DNA of 47,295 bases from Planctomycetota bacterium (GTDB lineage: Bacteria; Planctomycetota; UBA8108; JACQVS01), in NCBI GenBank assembly GCA_028280485.1, contig JANQLS010000201.1, forward strand, positions 1-47,295, read 5' to 3'. Every line of letters starts with the position of its first letter. The stretch's first letter is position 1. A program made the position numbers and the translations under genes. The notes beneath the pieces are model-generated. The model did not search any database. It was not told the DNA's origin and saw nothing but the letters and a program-made list of their open reading frames with translations. Positions 26,349-34,800 of this stretch are shown here, one piece after another.

Positions 26349-26782
26349 ATTTCAAGCCCGAAGCGTGAGCGAGGGTGAGGGAGCGAATAGATTTTGAAGC
26401 GCAGGCGGACTTAGAGAGTTGCGGTATCGCGGAGTCCAGGACAAATAAATTCGTCCCAATTGATAGACCCGATCAAATTAATAGTCGGCACTCGCTGACG
26501 CTTCGCGCTTGAAATGTGATTTGCTTGGGTGCATTTCAAGCCCGAAGCGTGAGCGAGGGTTGGGGACCAAATAGGCTTGAAGCGCGGGCGGATTTAGGGT
26601 TTGGCGCCAGCACCGAATCCAAAACGAATACTTCGTCCCAAATGATAGGCCCGATCAAATCAATCATCGGCACTCGCTGACGCTTCGCGCTTGAAATGTG
26701 ATTTGCTCGGGTGCATTTCAAGCGCGAAGCGTGAGCGAGGGTTGGGGACCAAATAGGCTTGAAGTGCGGGCGGATTTAGGGG
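26349..26782. repeat. Tandem array of about 183-bp REP-like units (2.4 copies)
   Basis: Units begin at 26349, 26533 and 26715, giving periods of 184 and 182; the third is cut off near 26782. Each complete unit is bounded by inverted ends of about 25 bases: the left end contains CGAAGCGTGAGCGAG and the right end is CTCGCTGACGCTTCGCGC plus TTGAAAT. A 17-base spacer (26516-26532 and 26698-26714) separates the units. The ends are related to the core of the elements at 24481 and 28331. The rest of the 26163-26935 gap shows no gene; 26783-26935 is GC-rich with small palindromes. Confidence 0.85.
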
Positions 26783-26935
26783 ATAGATCCGCTAGTTAGA
26801 ACGGGATTGTTCTTTTGGTTAATTAATCCAAATGGACGGAACGGCTACGTACGGCTCGAGCCTACCACTCCTTTAGGAAGTGCGTGAGCCGCAGGCGAAC
26901 TTGCACGCTGGAGCGGCCGATAGCCGCGACCATCA

Positions 26936-27655
26936 TTACTGCTGCGGTCTGTTCGTCTTGTGGTCAGAGAACAACTCTTTCATGGAGAGTTCTTTGGAGT
27001 GACCTTCGCGAGCCAAGGCCGAGAGCTTAGTGGCTGCGATCCTTAAGTACTCCACCGTATTGCGTCGGGTTAAGTACTTTTGGAAATAGGTAATCGCTGA
27101 TTCATGATCACCATTTCGCCGGCTGAGTTCTCCCATGAGGTAGTAGAGGTGGGGGTTACGGTTACCTCTGAGAGATTGGTGGTAATGATCGAGAGCTTTA
27201 CTGAGGTAGGTCTTCTTTCTTTTCTCGGACTCAGCTTCAGTGAGATGAGTTACCGGAGGGAGTCGGAGACACCAATAAGCTCTGAGTAATAAGTTTCCTA
27301 AAGCCAATGAAGGACGGCCGAGAAACTTTGCGGATTCATAAGCCCAGACGTATTGAATGTCGGGCAATGGAGTTGAAGAGATCGAGTTTTTAGGGGCTCC
27401 TGTGAGACGAGGAGTGACATCTCTTAAAAACCGTTCGCCCACATCGGGAGTGGTGTTGATATGAAAATCTTTGAGGTAGCCTGAATAGCGACACGTTTGA
27501 CATGTATGGATTTCGGCTTGAATCACATGTTTTCCTTCCATGTGAACCAAGAGATCAGAATCTTGTTCTAGGGCGAATCCGCCACCGACTTCCCTGCCGC
27601 ACAATCGGCTGCGGCACATGGGACAAGTCATTTCTTTGCTAAACCAAACGACCAT
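26936..27655 (-). CDS. DUF2225-like zinc-binding protein with TPRs
   Basis: This 239-residue cytoplasmic protein begins with a Cys-rich segment (MTCPMCRSRLCG, then HTCQTCRYSGYLKDF): two CxxC pairs that probably bind zinc, followed by helical TPR-like repeats (ALDHYHQSLRGNRNPHLYYLMGEL, with another after it). This is the layout of the DUF2225/COG1655 family, whose function is not established. It starts at ATG and is separated from the SDR operon by the repeat array and about 150 bases. It is probably a single-gene transcript. Confidence 0.75.
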   Translation of the reverse strand: MVVWFSKEMTCPMCRSRLCGREVGGGFALEQDSDLLVHMEGKHVIQAEIHTCQTCRYSGYLKDFHINTTPDVGERFLRDVTPRLTGAPKNSISSTPLPDIQYVWAYESAKFLGRPSLALGNLLLRAYWCLRLPPVTHLTEAESEKRKKTYLSKALDHYHQSLRGNRNPHLYYLMGELSRRNGDHESAITYFQKYLTRRNTVEYLRIAATKLSALAREGHSKELSMKELFSDHKTNRPQQ

Positions 27656-28330
27656 GAATTACACCAACTAATGTTAATTAATGAAGCTAATCTTGCTGTG
27701 AGTTAAGTATGTATTTAAATGAACTCTGAATTCAAAGCTTTACCCGGCAAGACTCTGGATGAGTTCCGGTGAACAAAGTTTCAGGAACAAGTTTAGAGTC
27801 CGCTTGTTATTTACGAGACAGGTTCGGTATTGAATTGTAATTGAATTAGAAACGCAAAGAGTGAAGCAGCCAATATCACTTTTGTAACAGTAACATTCGA
27901 TGTCTTCAGACTTTTTTGGTTTTAGTTATTCAATTTATTTGAGCGATTAAGACTTTTGATGGCTCAATAGCTCAACAGAGATTCAAGCAGTTTTTTCGAG
28001 TTGGGATTTCAAATAAAACCCAATTTTCAGTCAATTCCCAGTTAAATATTCAGCTAGAACTTTAAGCTGGAATTAGATTTGAATCTGAAAATCAACTCGC
28101 GAACCCGATTATAGCACAAAGCCTTAAAGAAGATCTTTCAAAGTGAAAAAGTCTCTTTATTTACCGGTAAAAATGAGCTTTCCCTACGGAACATCTCAAC
28201 TTACGACCGTGATGTAGCGATAAGATTTCAGGGTGATTTTTATCTCGGAACTTCAGTGCGGATGGGGTACGGATGTCGGCGGTTTATTCGCATCATTTCA
28301 ATCCGGTTTAAGCTTTAAATTACCTTAGTA
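27656..28330. other. AT-rich intergenic stretch, no gene seen
   Basis: About 675 bases upstream of the DUF2225 gene contain no convincing ORF or RNA gene. I looked for DnaA boxes because rpmH is nearby and found none matching TTATCCACA closely. Only weak imperfect hairpins (for example around 28050-28075) are visible. Confidence 0.5.
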
Positions 28331-28471
28331 AGCCCGGAGCGTAAGCGACGGGATCTTTTTGCGAGGCAAACTTCAAAAACTTCATCTTTCTGAATTGTAA
28401 AAGAGTTTAGATTCGGATTTTCAAAGCCAAAATATGAATTCCAAGAGATCCCGTCGCTTACGCTCCGGGCT
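28331..28471. mobile_element. REP/MITE-like element with 26-bp perfect inverted ends, copy B
   Basis: The first 26 bases (28331-28356) and the last 26 (28446-28471) are exact reverse complements and share the core GGAGCGTAAGCGACGGG with the element at 24481-24636. The interior (about 89 bases, AT-rich, no ORF) is unrelated to that of the other copy. It lies in the non-coding region between the rpmH terminator and the DUF2225 gene. Confidence 0.85.
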
Positions 28472-28556
28472 GATTAAAAATTTCTTATACGATCTCATCG
28501 CTGCAACAACTAAAGTTTTACAAAGTGTTTGAATTGAATACTGATTCATCAAAGGC

Positions 28557-28594
28557 ATAAAAAAACCTCACTGAACTTAAATTCAGTGAGGTTT
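28557..28594 (-). terminator. Intrinsic terminator of rpmH
   Basis: Read on the minus strand, a perfect 13-bp stem (28594-28582 pairing with 28575-28563, 6-base loop) containing CCTCACTGAA is followed by a T-run (the A-run from 28557 on the plus strand). It lies downstream of rpmH and of the possible miniprotein, in the right orientation. Confidence 0.9.
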
Positions 28595-28641
28595 GAATTT
28601 TATGGTGCGATTCAGCTTAATTTAAAGAAATCGCTTTGAGA

Positions 28642-28728
28642 TCAGGAGGAATCTTCAATTTCTTGCAGGACTTTGAGAATAAGAACTCTTTTCGAATAAG
28701 AGAAAAGACCAACAAGTTGAGAAGTCAT
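28642..28728 (-). CDS. Possible 28-residue peptide downstream of rpmH
   Basis: Between the rpmH stop and its terminator an ATG-started frame encodes 28 residues (begins MTSQLVGLFSYSK, ends QEIEDSS). It lies 16 bases after rpmH on the same strand, where rnpA is usually found, but shows no resemblance to the RNase P protein. No strong Shine-Dalgarno is seen. It may be chance. Confidence 0.2.
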   Translation of the reverse strand: MTSQLVGLFSYSKRVLILKVLQEIEDSS

Positions 28729-28744
28729 CCCAGTATGTAAAAGA

Positions 28745-28894
28745 CTAGTGCTTACTAGGCTTTTTCCAACCAGGCATTTTTCTTCCAAGGCGTCGCCTTC
28801 GTTTGATGATGGCTCGCCCACCGCGTGTTTTCATTCTGTAACGGAAACCGCGTTTATCTCTTTTAACGTTTGTTTTTCTGATTCTGACCTTCAT
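28745..28894 (-). CDS. rpmH: 50S ribosomal protein L34
   Basis: A 49-residue frame on the minus strand is clearly L34, a small basic protein of the large ribosomal subunit. It contains the family core KRGFRYRMKTRGGRAIIKRR followed by RRLGRKMPGW, aligning with the KxxGFRxRMxTxxGRxxxxxRRxKGR pattern of the family. The N-terminus (MKVRIRKTNVKRDK) differs from the usual MKRTFQPSN, and the C-terminus is extended by about five residues (GWKKPSKH). The ATG has GAGAGGA upstream. The usual downstream partner rnpA is missing; a terminator follows instead, so rpmH is monocistronic or nearly so. A 9-bp hairpin lies in its leader. Confidence 0.95.
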   Translation of the reverse strand: MKVRIRKTNVKRDKRGFRYRMKTRGGRAIIKRRRRLGRKMPGWKKPSKH

Positions 28895-28927
28895 AGGTAT
28901 CGAATCCTCTCTCGGACGATCGCGTTA

Positions 28928-28952
28928 CTTCGGATCTAAATGGGATCCGAAG
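28928..28952 (-). promoter_or_regulatory. Leader hairpin upstream of rpmH
   Basis: Perfect 9-bp arms CTTCGGATC (28928-28936) and GATCCGAAG (28944-28952) with a 7-base loop lie 34-58 bases before the rpmH start. It could be a leader structure or the terminator of the isomerase gene upstream, although no T-run follows on the minus strand. The rest of 28953-29142 shows nothing clear. Confidence 0.35.
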
Positions 28953-29142
28953 AGTCTCGGGTTTGATGTTACCGTTTTAGGAAGTAGCTTCAAGACTCCG
29001 GGGGAATTTACTAACAGGGTTTCCCGTGGCTCCCTAAAGTTTTTACAGAGTTTTTAAATTTCAGTAAGAACTTTTTTAGGGTCTATCCCGCTCGGGCCAG
29101 GCTACTTGGAAGCGGACTATTTTAGAATTCTTGCGCCTTAAG

Positions 29143-30144
29143 TCAAAGGAGTATTTTTCCTCTTCCTAAAATGTCATGTAAGTGCAGTAATCCAAAAGGT
29201 TTAGATAGGTGGTCAATGACCACTAAAGAGGTGATTCCGCTCACTTCCATGACCTGAAGTGCTTCTGAGACCGGTGCTTCGGCTTCGATGACCTTTGGTT
29301 GTGTGATCATATAGTCTTTGACCTTGAGATCGAGAGGGCTCGACGCTTGGGTCACCTCAACGGTCATGAGGATCCGTCGCAGGTCTCCATCGGTGAGAAT
29401 TCCGGCTAAATTTCCGTCTTCATCCGTGATTAAGGTCACTCCGGAATTCCCTCGCTCGGTCATCTCCTTAAGGGCCAGGCCTAAAGTTCCCTCCAACTGG
29501 ACCCGGGGAGTCTCATCCCCTGACCATTTCAAAACGTCTTTCACTCTGAACTTGAGCCGTTGCCCCAAGGCTCCTCCTGGATGGAATTGAGCGTAGTTTT
29601 CGGACGTGAATCCCCGTAATTGACTGAGAGCCATAGCGATGGCATCTCCCATGGCTAAGGTCATCGTGGTGGAGGCCGTCGGGGCTAAGCCGAGGGGGCA
29701 GGCTTCTTTGGAGACGCTGATATCGATCGCGATCTCAGATTCACGGGCGAGGGTGGAATTCAAATTTCCGGTCATTGCCGCCACTTGAATTCCGATGGCG
29801 TGCGCCGCTTGAACCAATGCGAGCACTTCGGTGGTCTCGCCCGAGTTCGATATGGCGATGAGGTAGTCATCCTTCCGGAGAACTCCCAGATCACCGTGAA
29901 CTCCATCGACCGACTTTATAAATAGGGCTGGAGTGCCGGTTGAAGAGAGGGTGGCGGCAAATTTTTCACCAACGATCCCGCTTTTTCCTACCCCAGTGAT
30001 CCCTACTTTGCCTCCGAGGGAGGCGAGGCGGTTCACCAAACCGACAAAGGAATCGCCCAGATTTTCGCGTTTATCTAAGATCGCTTGGCCTTCTTCTGTC
30101 AAGATTTTGCGTCCGATACTGAGGATCTCTTCGGCGGGGTACAT
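29143..30144 (-). CDS. kdsD: D-arabinose 5-phosphate isomerase (KdsD/KpsF)
   Basis: This enzyme interconverts ribulose 5-phosphate and arabinose 5-phosphate, the first step toward Kdo for lipopolysaccharide. At 333 residues it has the standard length. The SIS domain (about 40-170) contains VGKSGIVGEKFAATLSSTGTPA and EACPLGLAPTAST, both diagnostic; two CBS domains follow (about 205-333, with GVTLITDEDGNLAGILTDGDLRR). It implies a Gram-negative outer membrane with Kdo. The start ATG is 28 bases from the structured tandem repeat, so its promoter must lie in or beyond that repeat. No other Kdo gene is in the window. Confidence 0.95.
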   Translation of the reverse strand: MYPAEEILSIGRKILTEEGQAILDKRENLGDSFVGLVNRLASLGGKVGITGVGKSGIVGEKFAATLSSTGTPALFIKSVDGVHGDLGVLRKDDYLIAISNSGETTEVLALVQAAHAIGIQVAAMTGNLNSTLARESEIAIDISVSKEACPLGLAPTASTTMTLAMGDAIAMALSQLRGFTSENYAQFHPGGALGQRLKFRVKDVLKWSGDETPRVQLEGTLGLALKEMTERGNSGVTLITDEDGNLAGILTDGDLRRILMTVEVTQASSPLDLKVKDYMITQPKVIEAEAPVSEALQVMEVSGITSLVVIDHLSKPFGLLHLHDILGRGKILL

Positions 30145-30172
30145 GATGCTTCCATTTATGGCAGATTGTTAT

Positions 30173-30484
30173 TTAGTTCCTGTTCAACAGGAACTAAGCC
30201 GAGTTGGGATCAACTCGGCCGCAGACGTTGGCTCGTAGAGCCTACGTCTAGCGGAGTGAAAGCAAATCTATGATTTGCTGGAACGGTTGAAACAGGCTCC
30301 AAAGGAGCTTGTTTCAATAAATACTAATTAGTTCCTTTTTATAACAGGAACTAAGGCGAGTTGGGATCAACTCGGCCGCGGACGTTGGCTCGTAGAGCCT
30401 ATGTTTAGCGGAGTGAAAGCAAATCTATGATTTGCTGGAACGGTTGAAACGGGCTCCAAAGGAGCTTGTTTCAATAGATACTAA
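30173..30484. repeat. Tandem duplicated 155/157-bp unit of five consecutive hairpins
   Basis: Two direct copies (30173-30327 and 30328-30484) lie between the divergent kdsD and nagA genes. Each copy folds, in order, into: the TTAGTTCCTGTT palindrome; GCCGAGTTG / CAACTCGGC with loop GGAT; AGACGT-T-GGCTC / GAGCC-T-ACGTCT; AGCAAATC / GATTTGCT; and TTGAAACAGGCTCC / GGAGCTTGTTTCAA. In copy 2 the third hairpin reads GGACGT / ATGTTT, and the fifth has one A-to-G change; all of these keep Watson-Crick or G-U pairs. Two arm mismatches occur in copy 2 (in the first and second hairpins). No ORF of note runs through it, and 30485-30637 is plain sequence leading into nagA. Confidence 0.88.
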
Positions 30485-30637
30485 TAGAATGAAAACTGAG
30501 AGAGAGCTGGAAAGCAAATTATGCGATTCTGATCAATCTCTCACGCATCTTCTTAATCCGTCTTGCCTCAAAGCGCAAAATCTTTATTCTCTGAATGTGA
30601 AATACTTACTCAGATTTGATTTTGCCTGGAGCTTAAC

Positions 30638-31816
30638 ATGTCACAGAGCATCCTCTTTAGGGGAGGAAAGATCCTCGGCGTTGCTGGGGGAGAAATTAAA
30701 GCATCCGTCACTGTCGAGGGGGGGAAGATTACTGCGATTGGCAAGGAAGCTGATCGTCGGGGTCGACGTCGAGCACACGGATTCAAAAAGGTCGACCTAA
30801 AAGGGGCCTACTTGACTCCTGGTTTTGTCGACCTCCACACTCATGGTGCAATCGGTATCGATTTTTATGAAGCTGAGGCCGCTGAGCTCGACCGCTCTGC
30901 CCGTGAACACTACCTCGTTCATGGAGTGACCCGTCTTTTAGTCAGTTTGTATCCAGGACCAAAGAGAGAGTTTTTAAACACCATCCGAAGAGTCTCTACG
31001 GCGATTCGATCTGGAGCCGGTGGAGGAGTGCTCGCGGGAATTCACCTCGAAGGGCCCTATTTGGACCCTGGGCATCCCGGAGCCCTGCCGGTTCGTTATT
31101 TCCAGACTTACACCCCTTCAAATCTGAGTGAACTTTTGGATGCCGGGCAGGGGACTGTTAAGACGATGACGATTGCTCCCGAACGTCCGGGAGGCTTACG
31201 TCTCATTAAAGCATTAAAATCTAAAGGCATCATCCCGGCCTTTGGACACACCGGCGCGGACTACGCTCAGGCGCGAAAAGCGATAGATAAAGGGATCGAT
31301 TACGTCACCCATCTTTTTAACGCTATGGATGGCATTCACCATCGGAAGCCCGGGCCGATCAGTGCTTTTCTCCAAGACCCTAAAATGCGTTTAGAACTGA
31401 TTTCAGATGGCTTTCATGTCAATCCTGAGGTCTTGAAGTGGGTGACTCAGATTTTACAACCCGAGCAGATCTGTCTCGTCAGTGATTCCGTCGCTCCCTG
31501 CGGGTTAAAGCCAGGAACTTATAAATTTGCAGGTGAGGATGTGAAGCTGAAAAAAGGTCAGGTCATCCGAAAGGATGGAACGATCGCAGGAAGTGCATTG
31601 ACTATGGATCAAGCCTTCAAGCTTCAGGTCGAAGAAATTGGCAGGTCCCCCTGGGAGGTCGCTCTTTCGGCTTCGACGACTCCAGCGAAGATCGCAGGCT
31701 GGCAACGGTCCATCGGAGCGATCGCTCCGAATAAGAAAGCCGATTTAGTCATTTTAGATTCAAAATTCAAAGTGAAGGCGACCTATTTAGGAGGCGAGGA
31801 AGTCTATAAAGCGTAG
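30638..31816 (+). CDS. nagA: N-acetylglucosamine-6-phosphate deacetylase
   Basis: This enzyme removes acetate from GlcNAc-6-phosphate in amino-sugar use and cell-wall recycling. At 392 residues it has family length and shows the amidohydrolase landmarks: DLHTHGAIG, the metal Glu in HLEGPYLDP, His in FGHTGADY and in VTHLFNAM, substrate contacts in SDGFHV, and the catalytic Asp283 in LVSDSVAP. The C-terminal KKADLVILDSKFKV is also typical. It starts at ATG with no strong Shine-Dalgarno and stands alone: nagB and a transporter are not adjacent. It is divergent from kdsD and converges on the giant TPR gene. Confidence 0.95.
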   Translation: MSQSILFRGGKILGVAGGEIKASVTVEGGKITAIGKEADRRGRRRAHGFKKVDLKGAYLTPGFVDLHTHGAIGIDFYEAEAAELDRSAREHYLVHGVTRLLVSLYPGPKREFLNTIRRVSTAIRSGAGGGVLAGIHLEGPYLDPGHPGALPVRYFQTYTPSNLSELLDAGQGTVKTMTIAPERPGGLRLIKALKSKGIIPAFGHTGADYAQARKAIDKGIDYVTHLFNAMDGIHHRKPGPISAFLQDPKMRLELISDGFHVNPEVLKWVTQILQPEQICLVSDSVAPCGLKPGTYKFAGEDVKLKKGQVIRKDGTIAGSALTMDQAFKLQVEEIGRSPWEVALSASTTPAKIAGWQRSIGAIAPNKKADLVILDSKFKVKATYLGGEEVYKA

Positions 31817-31830
31817 GGAACTTCCTTTAA

Positions 31831-31873
31831 TTCGTTCCCGGTTTAATCAACAGGAACGAACAACAGGAACTAA
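31831..31873. repeat. TTAGTTCC-family palindrome, variant with extra right arm
   Basis: Left arm TTCGTTCC (31831-31838) pairs with GGAACGAA (31853-31860); the family A at position 3 is C here, with the matching T-to-G in the right arm. The loop TAATC is the same as in the copy at 68-96. A second right arm AACAGGAACTAA (31862-31873) follows directly. It lies between the convergent ends of nagA and the TPR gene and could serve as a terminator for both. Confidence 0.8.
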
Positions 31874-31880
31874 ATATTCA

Positions 31881-34800
31881 CTATACAAACTTCGCCAGGA
31901 TTCGTTTCCAAAACGATAATCGATTCTTGAGAGCTAGCTTGAGGGCGGGACGAGCCCATTCGCAGCTTTTTCTTACGGTGCGCGCGTTTTTAAGGATACG
32001 AAGGATTTCATCTTCATCCTCTTCTAAGTAAATCTCGGCGAGGACTTCATACATTTGAATTGTTTCGTCGGGAGTGGCACCGGATTCCATCAAGCCACGA
32101 TAGTGATGGAATTCCTCTAAAAAATCCTCTTCTCTCCCCAGCATCGACAAGGCGAAAAGGTAGCTGTCCGCAATATTGTCTGAAGCAAAATCGTAAATTT
32201 GATTTTCTAAGGCGAACTTGCAGGCCTCGGCGCACTCTTCAAATTTATTTAATCCCAAACACGCCGAAGCGAAATTCGACATCGCCCAGTGTTGCGTTTG
32301 GGGATGCTCTCGCCAGTTCTCCATCCATTTATAGGCATCAAGATTGAGGTCTTTGAGGATGTAAGCTCGCCCGACGATCTGCCACAGTTGCGTTTCTTCT
32401 CGACAGAGCTTGTCGTTTTGTTTCGCCCAGCCCAGGATTGCTTGCGCGCCACCTTCTTCAACGTAATGATTGAGAACCTTTACGTAGTAGTCGAGAGTTT
32501 CCCATTCTTGTCGGCTCGGTTGTAGGAGTGCTAGGATGTCTTCGAGTCGATCCAAGTTTTGATTCTTTGCTAAAACCCTCAACCAGTCATCGAAGAAGGC
32601 CGGGTAGATTCTTTTCCCTTTTCTCAATGCGGCGATGCCCTCTTCGGTGGCCCTTTGAGTCCAACCCGCTCCTTGGATAGCTTTCCACGCGATATCTGAA
32701 CTTTGAGGCATGTTATCACCCTGATAATAGAACAGGTCTTTGATGTGCTTCACTGCGAGAGGGCGGTCCCGTTTTTCGGCGTACAGTTGAATCCAGCGAG
32801 CGGTGATGTACGGGGCGGAATCCTTTCGGAGTCGGCTTATTTGTTCTAAAACTTTTTCGGCTTGCTCGGGGCGTTCGCAACGTATCAAAGTGTCGAAGTA
32901 GTTCAATTGAACGACGTAGGTTGTGGGGAAATTTTGCGAGAGCTCTTCCCACTCCGATAAAAAGGATTCGACATCATCCGTGACCCTTTCCAAGTGCTCT
33001 AAACGCATCACCGCGAAGTCGAGATCATTGAGTAAATTGGGTGGGATCTTATGGAGGATTTCTAAAACTTCATCCGGCTTATCCCAATCTTCGATCAGGG
33101 TCAGCAAGCTCGACCAAGCCCATTCTGAATTGGGATAATCTTCTAAGACCAAACGAAAGATTTCTAAGGCCTCGGTAGTCTCATCGTTTTCCATCGCCAA
33201 GACGCCCCGAGCGGTCGTCGCTCGTTCATGATCTCCAGTGACTTCTCGATAATGATCTAAGACTTCATCGCAAGCATCGTGCTTGGAGTGCCTTTTAAGG
33301 AAGTTACAGTAAGCCCAGACGGCATCCCAGAGACGGTAGTTGAGACGGAGGGATTTTTTGAATTGGTTTTCGATTTCTTCACGAGAGAAGGCTCCCGGCT
33401 GTCGATTGAAAGCTCGCGCGACGATGAGGATAGCGTAAGCCCCATCGGGATAGCGTTTTTCTAAAGTGCGCGCGACTTGGATCGCTTCCTCTTTTTGACC
33501 TAAGTCGTAGAGAAGTGAGATCAAATCTTCCCACAGGTGCATGGAGTTGGGGCACTGATGGATACCATCTTTTAAGGCTTTGATCGCTAATTCTGGTTCT
33601 TTCTGATCGAGGTACAGCTTGTAGAGTCGAGAATAGAGATCGGAATCATCCGGATCTAATCTTAATGCTTCTTGAAGCTCCCCGAGCGCGGCTTCGTGTT
33701 CGCCATTTTGTTCTAGGGCACTGATCAGTGAGAGTCGAGCGGAGGTGTAGAGGGGATTGAACTTTAGAAGATCGCGGTAAGTTTGAATTGCATCCTCTTT
33801 TTGTCCCAGGAGCTTGTAGGTATCCGCCAAACTGAAGACTAAGCCACTGTGGAGAGGATGTTCTTGAACGCGGGTTTTAAGTCGATCGACTAAAGTTTTT
33901 GCTGTCTTTACTCCAGCTCCGTAACTGAGCTGAACATCGGCCCAAGCTTCATCCACATAGGGATCGTCTGGCGAGCTTTTACGCCAGGTTTCAATCGACT
34001 CCAAAGTGCGGTTGAGATCGAGGCGTTCAGCGAGGCATAAAGCGATCTCTCGTGCTTGGCCGAGTTGAGCCGTGTGAGAAACGAAGGCCTCGTCGATCGC
34101 TTGAGCAAACTTCAGCTTTCGGTTTTCGCGTTCCTCTTTCGGAAGGTAGATCACGGAATCGAACCAGCGCCGCACGCTGTAGCTGTAATCCGGGTCGCTG
34201 AGGAAGGCCTTTTCAAAGTAATCGAGAGCCTCGTTATACTTTTCCTCGATCAACGCCAGCTCTCCCTTGAGAGCGATAGCTGAGGGGTCATCTTCGGAGC
34301 TGGTCGAGGTGGCTTGCTCGACAACTTTTCGAAATCGATCTCGCTTTTTATCTAAGGTTCGCTTCGATGCTTTCAAGGCGATCAAGCGGAGATCCCAAGC
34401 CAATTCCCTCCACGCCCAGGCGTCGAAGGGATTGTTCTTCACTCGGTCCTCTAAAATCTGAATTTTGAGGTCACGTTCACTCAGTCGATCTAACAAATTG
34501 AGGTAGATCTCTTCGATGATTTCATTCTTGGGTTCGGCTTCTCTCCACTTCTCTACCAATTTTTGGGCGGCTTGAAGGCCGGAGCTTTTGATCGTCTGAT
34601 CCACTAAAGCTTGACGAGCACTGTAAAGGCCCGGTGCTTCTTTGACCCATGCCTCGGCGTGATTTTTTTCATCATGGTTTTGCCCTTTTCTCTTGGCGAG
34701 TAAGGTTGCGGCACTCTGGTAGAGGCTTCCCGATGATTCACGTTGACAGATCTCCAGGGCGGATTCTGCTTCTTTGAAGCGCCCGTATTTAGAGAGAAAA

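Noticed and set aside
26536..26721. 61-residue minus-strand ORF in the repeat array
   Set aside because: It runs across the repeat units and is explained by them; no family resemblance.
26349..26782. CRISPR-like repeat array
   Set aside because: The units are about 183 bp with conserved interiors, so there are no short repeats alternating with unique spacers.
27656..28744. Possible chromosome origin next to rpmH
   Set aside because: The region is AT-rich and rpmH often lies near oriC, but I found no close DnaA boxes and no dnaA, dnaN, yidC or parAB genes.
28748..28939. 63-residue plus-strand ORF
   Set aside because: It is the shadow of rpmH on the minus strand, which is a clear L34.
30173..30484. 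CRISPR array or retron msr-msd
   Set aside because: The repeats are long, directly abutting and lack unique spacers, and there is no cas or reverse transcriptase gene in the window.
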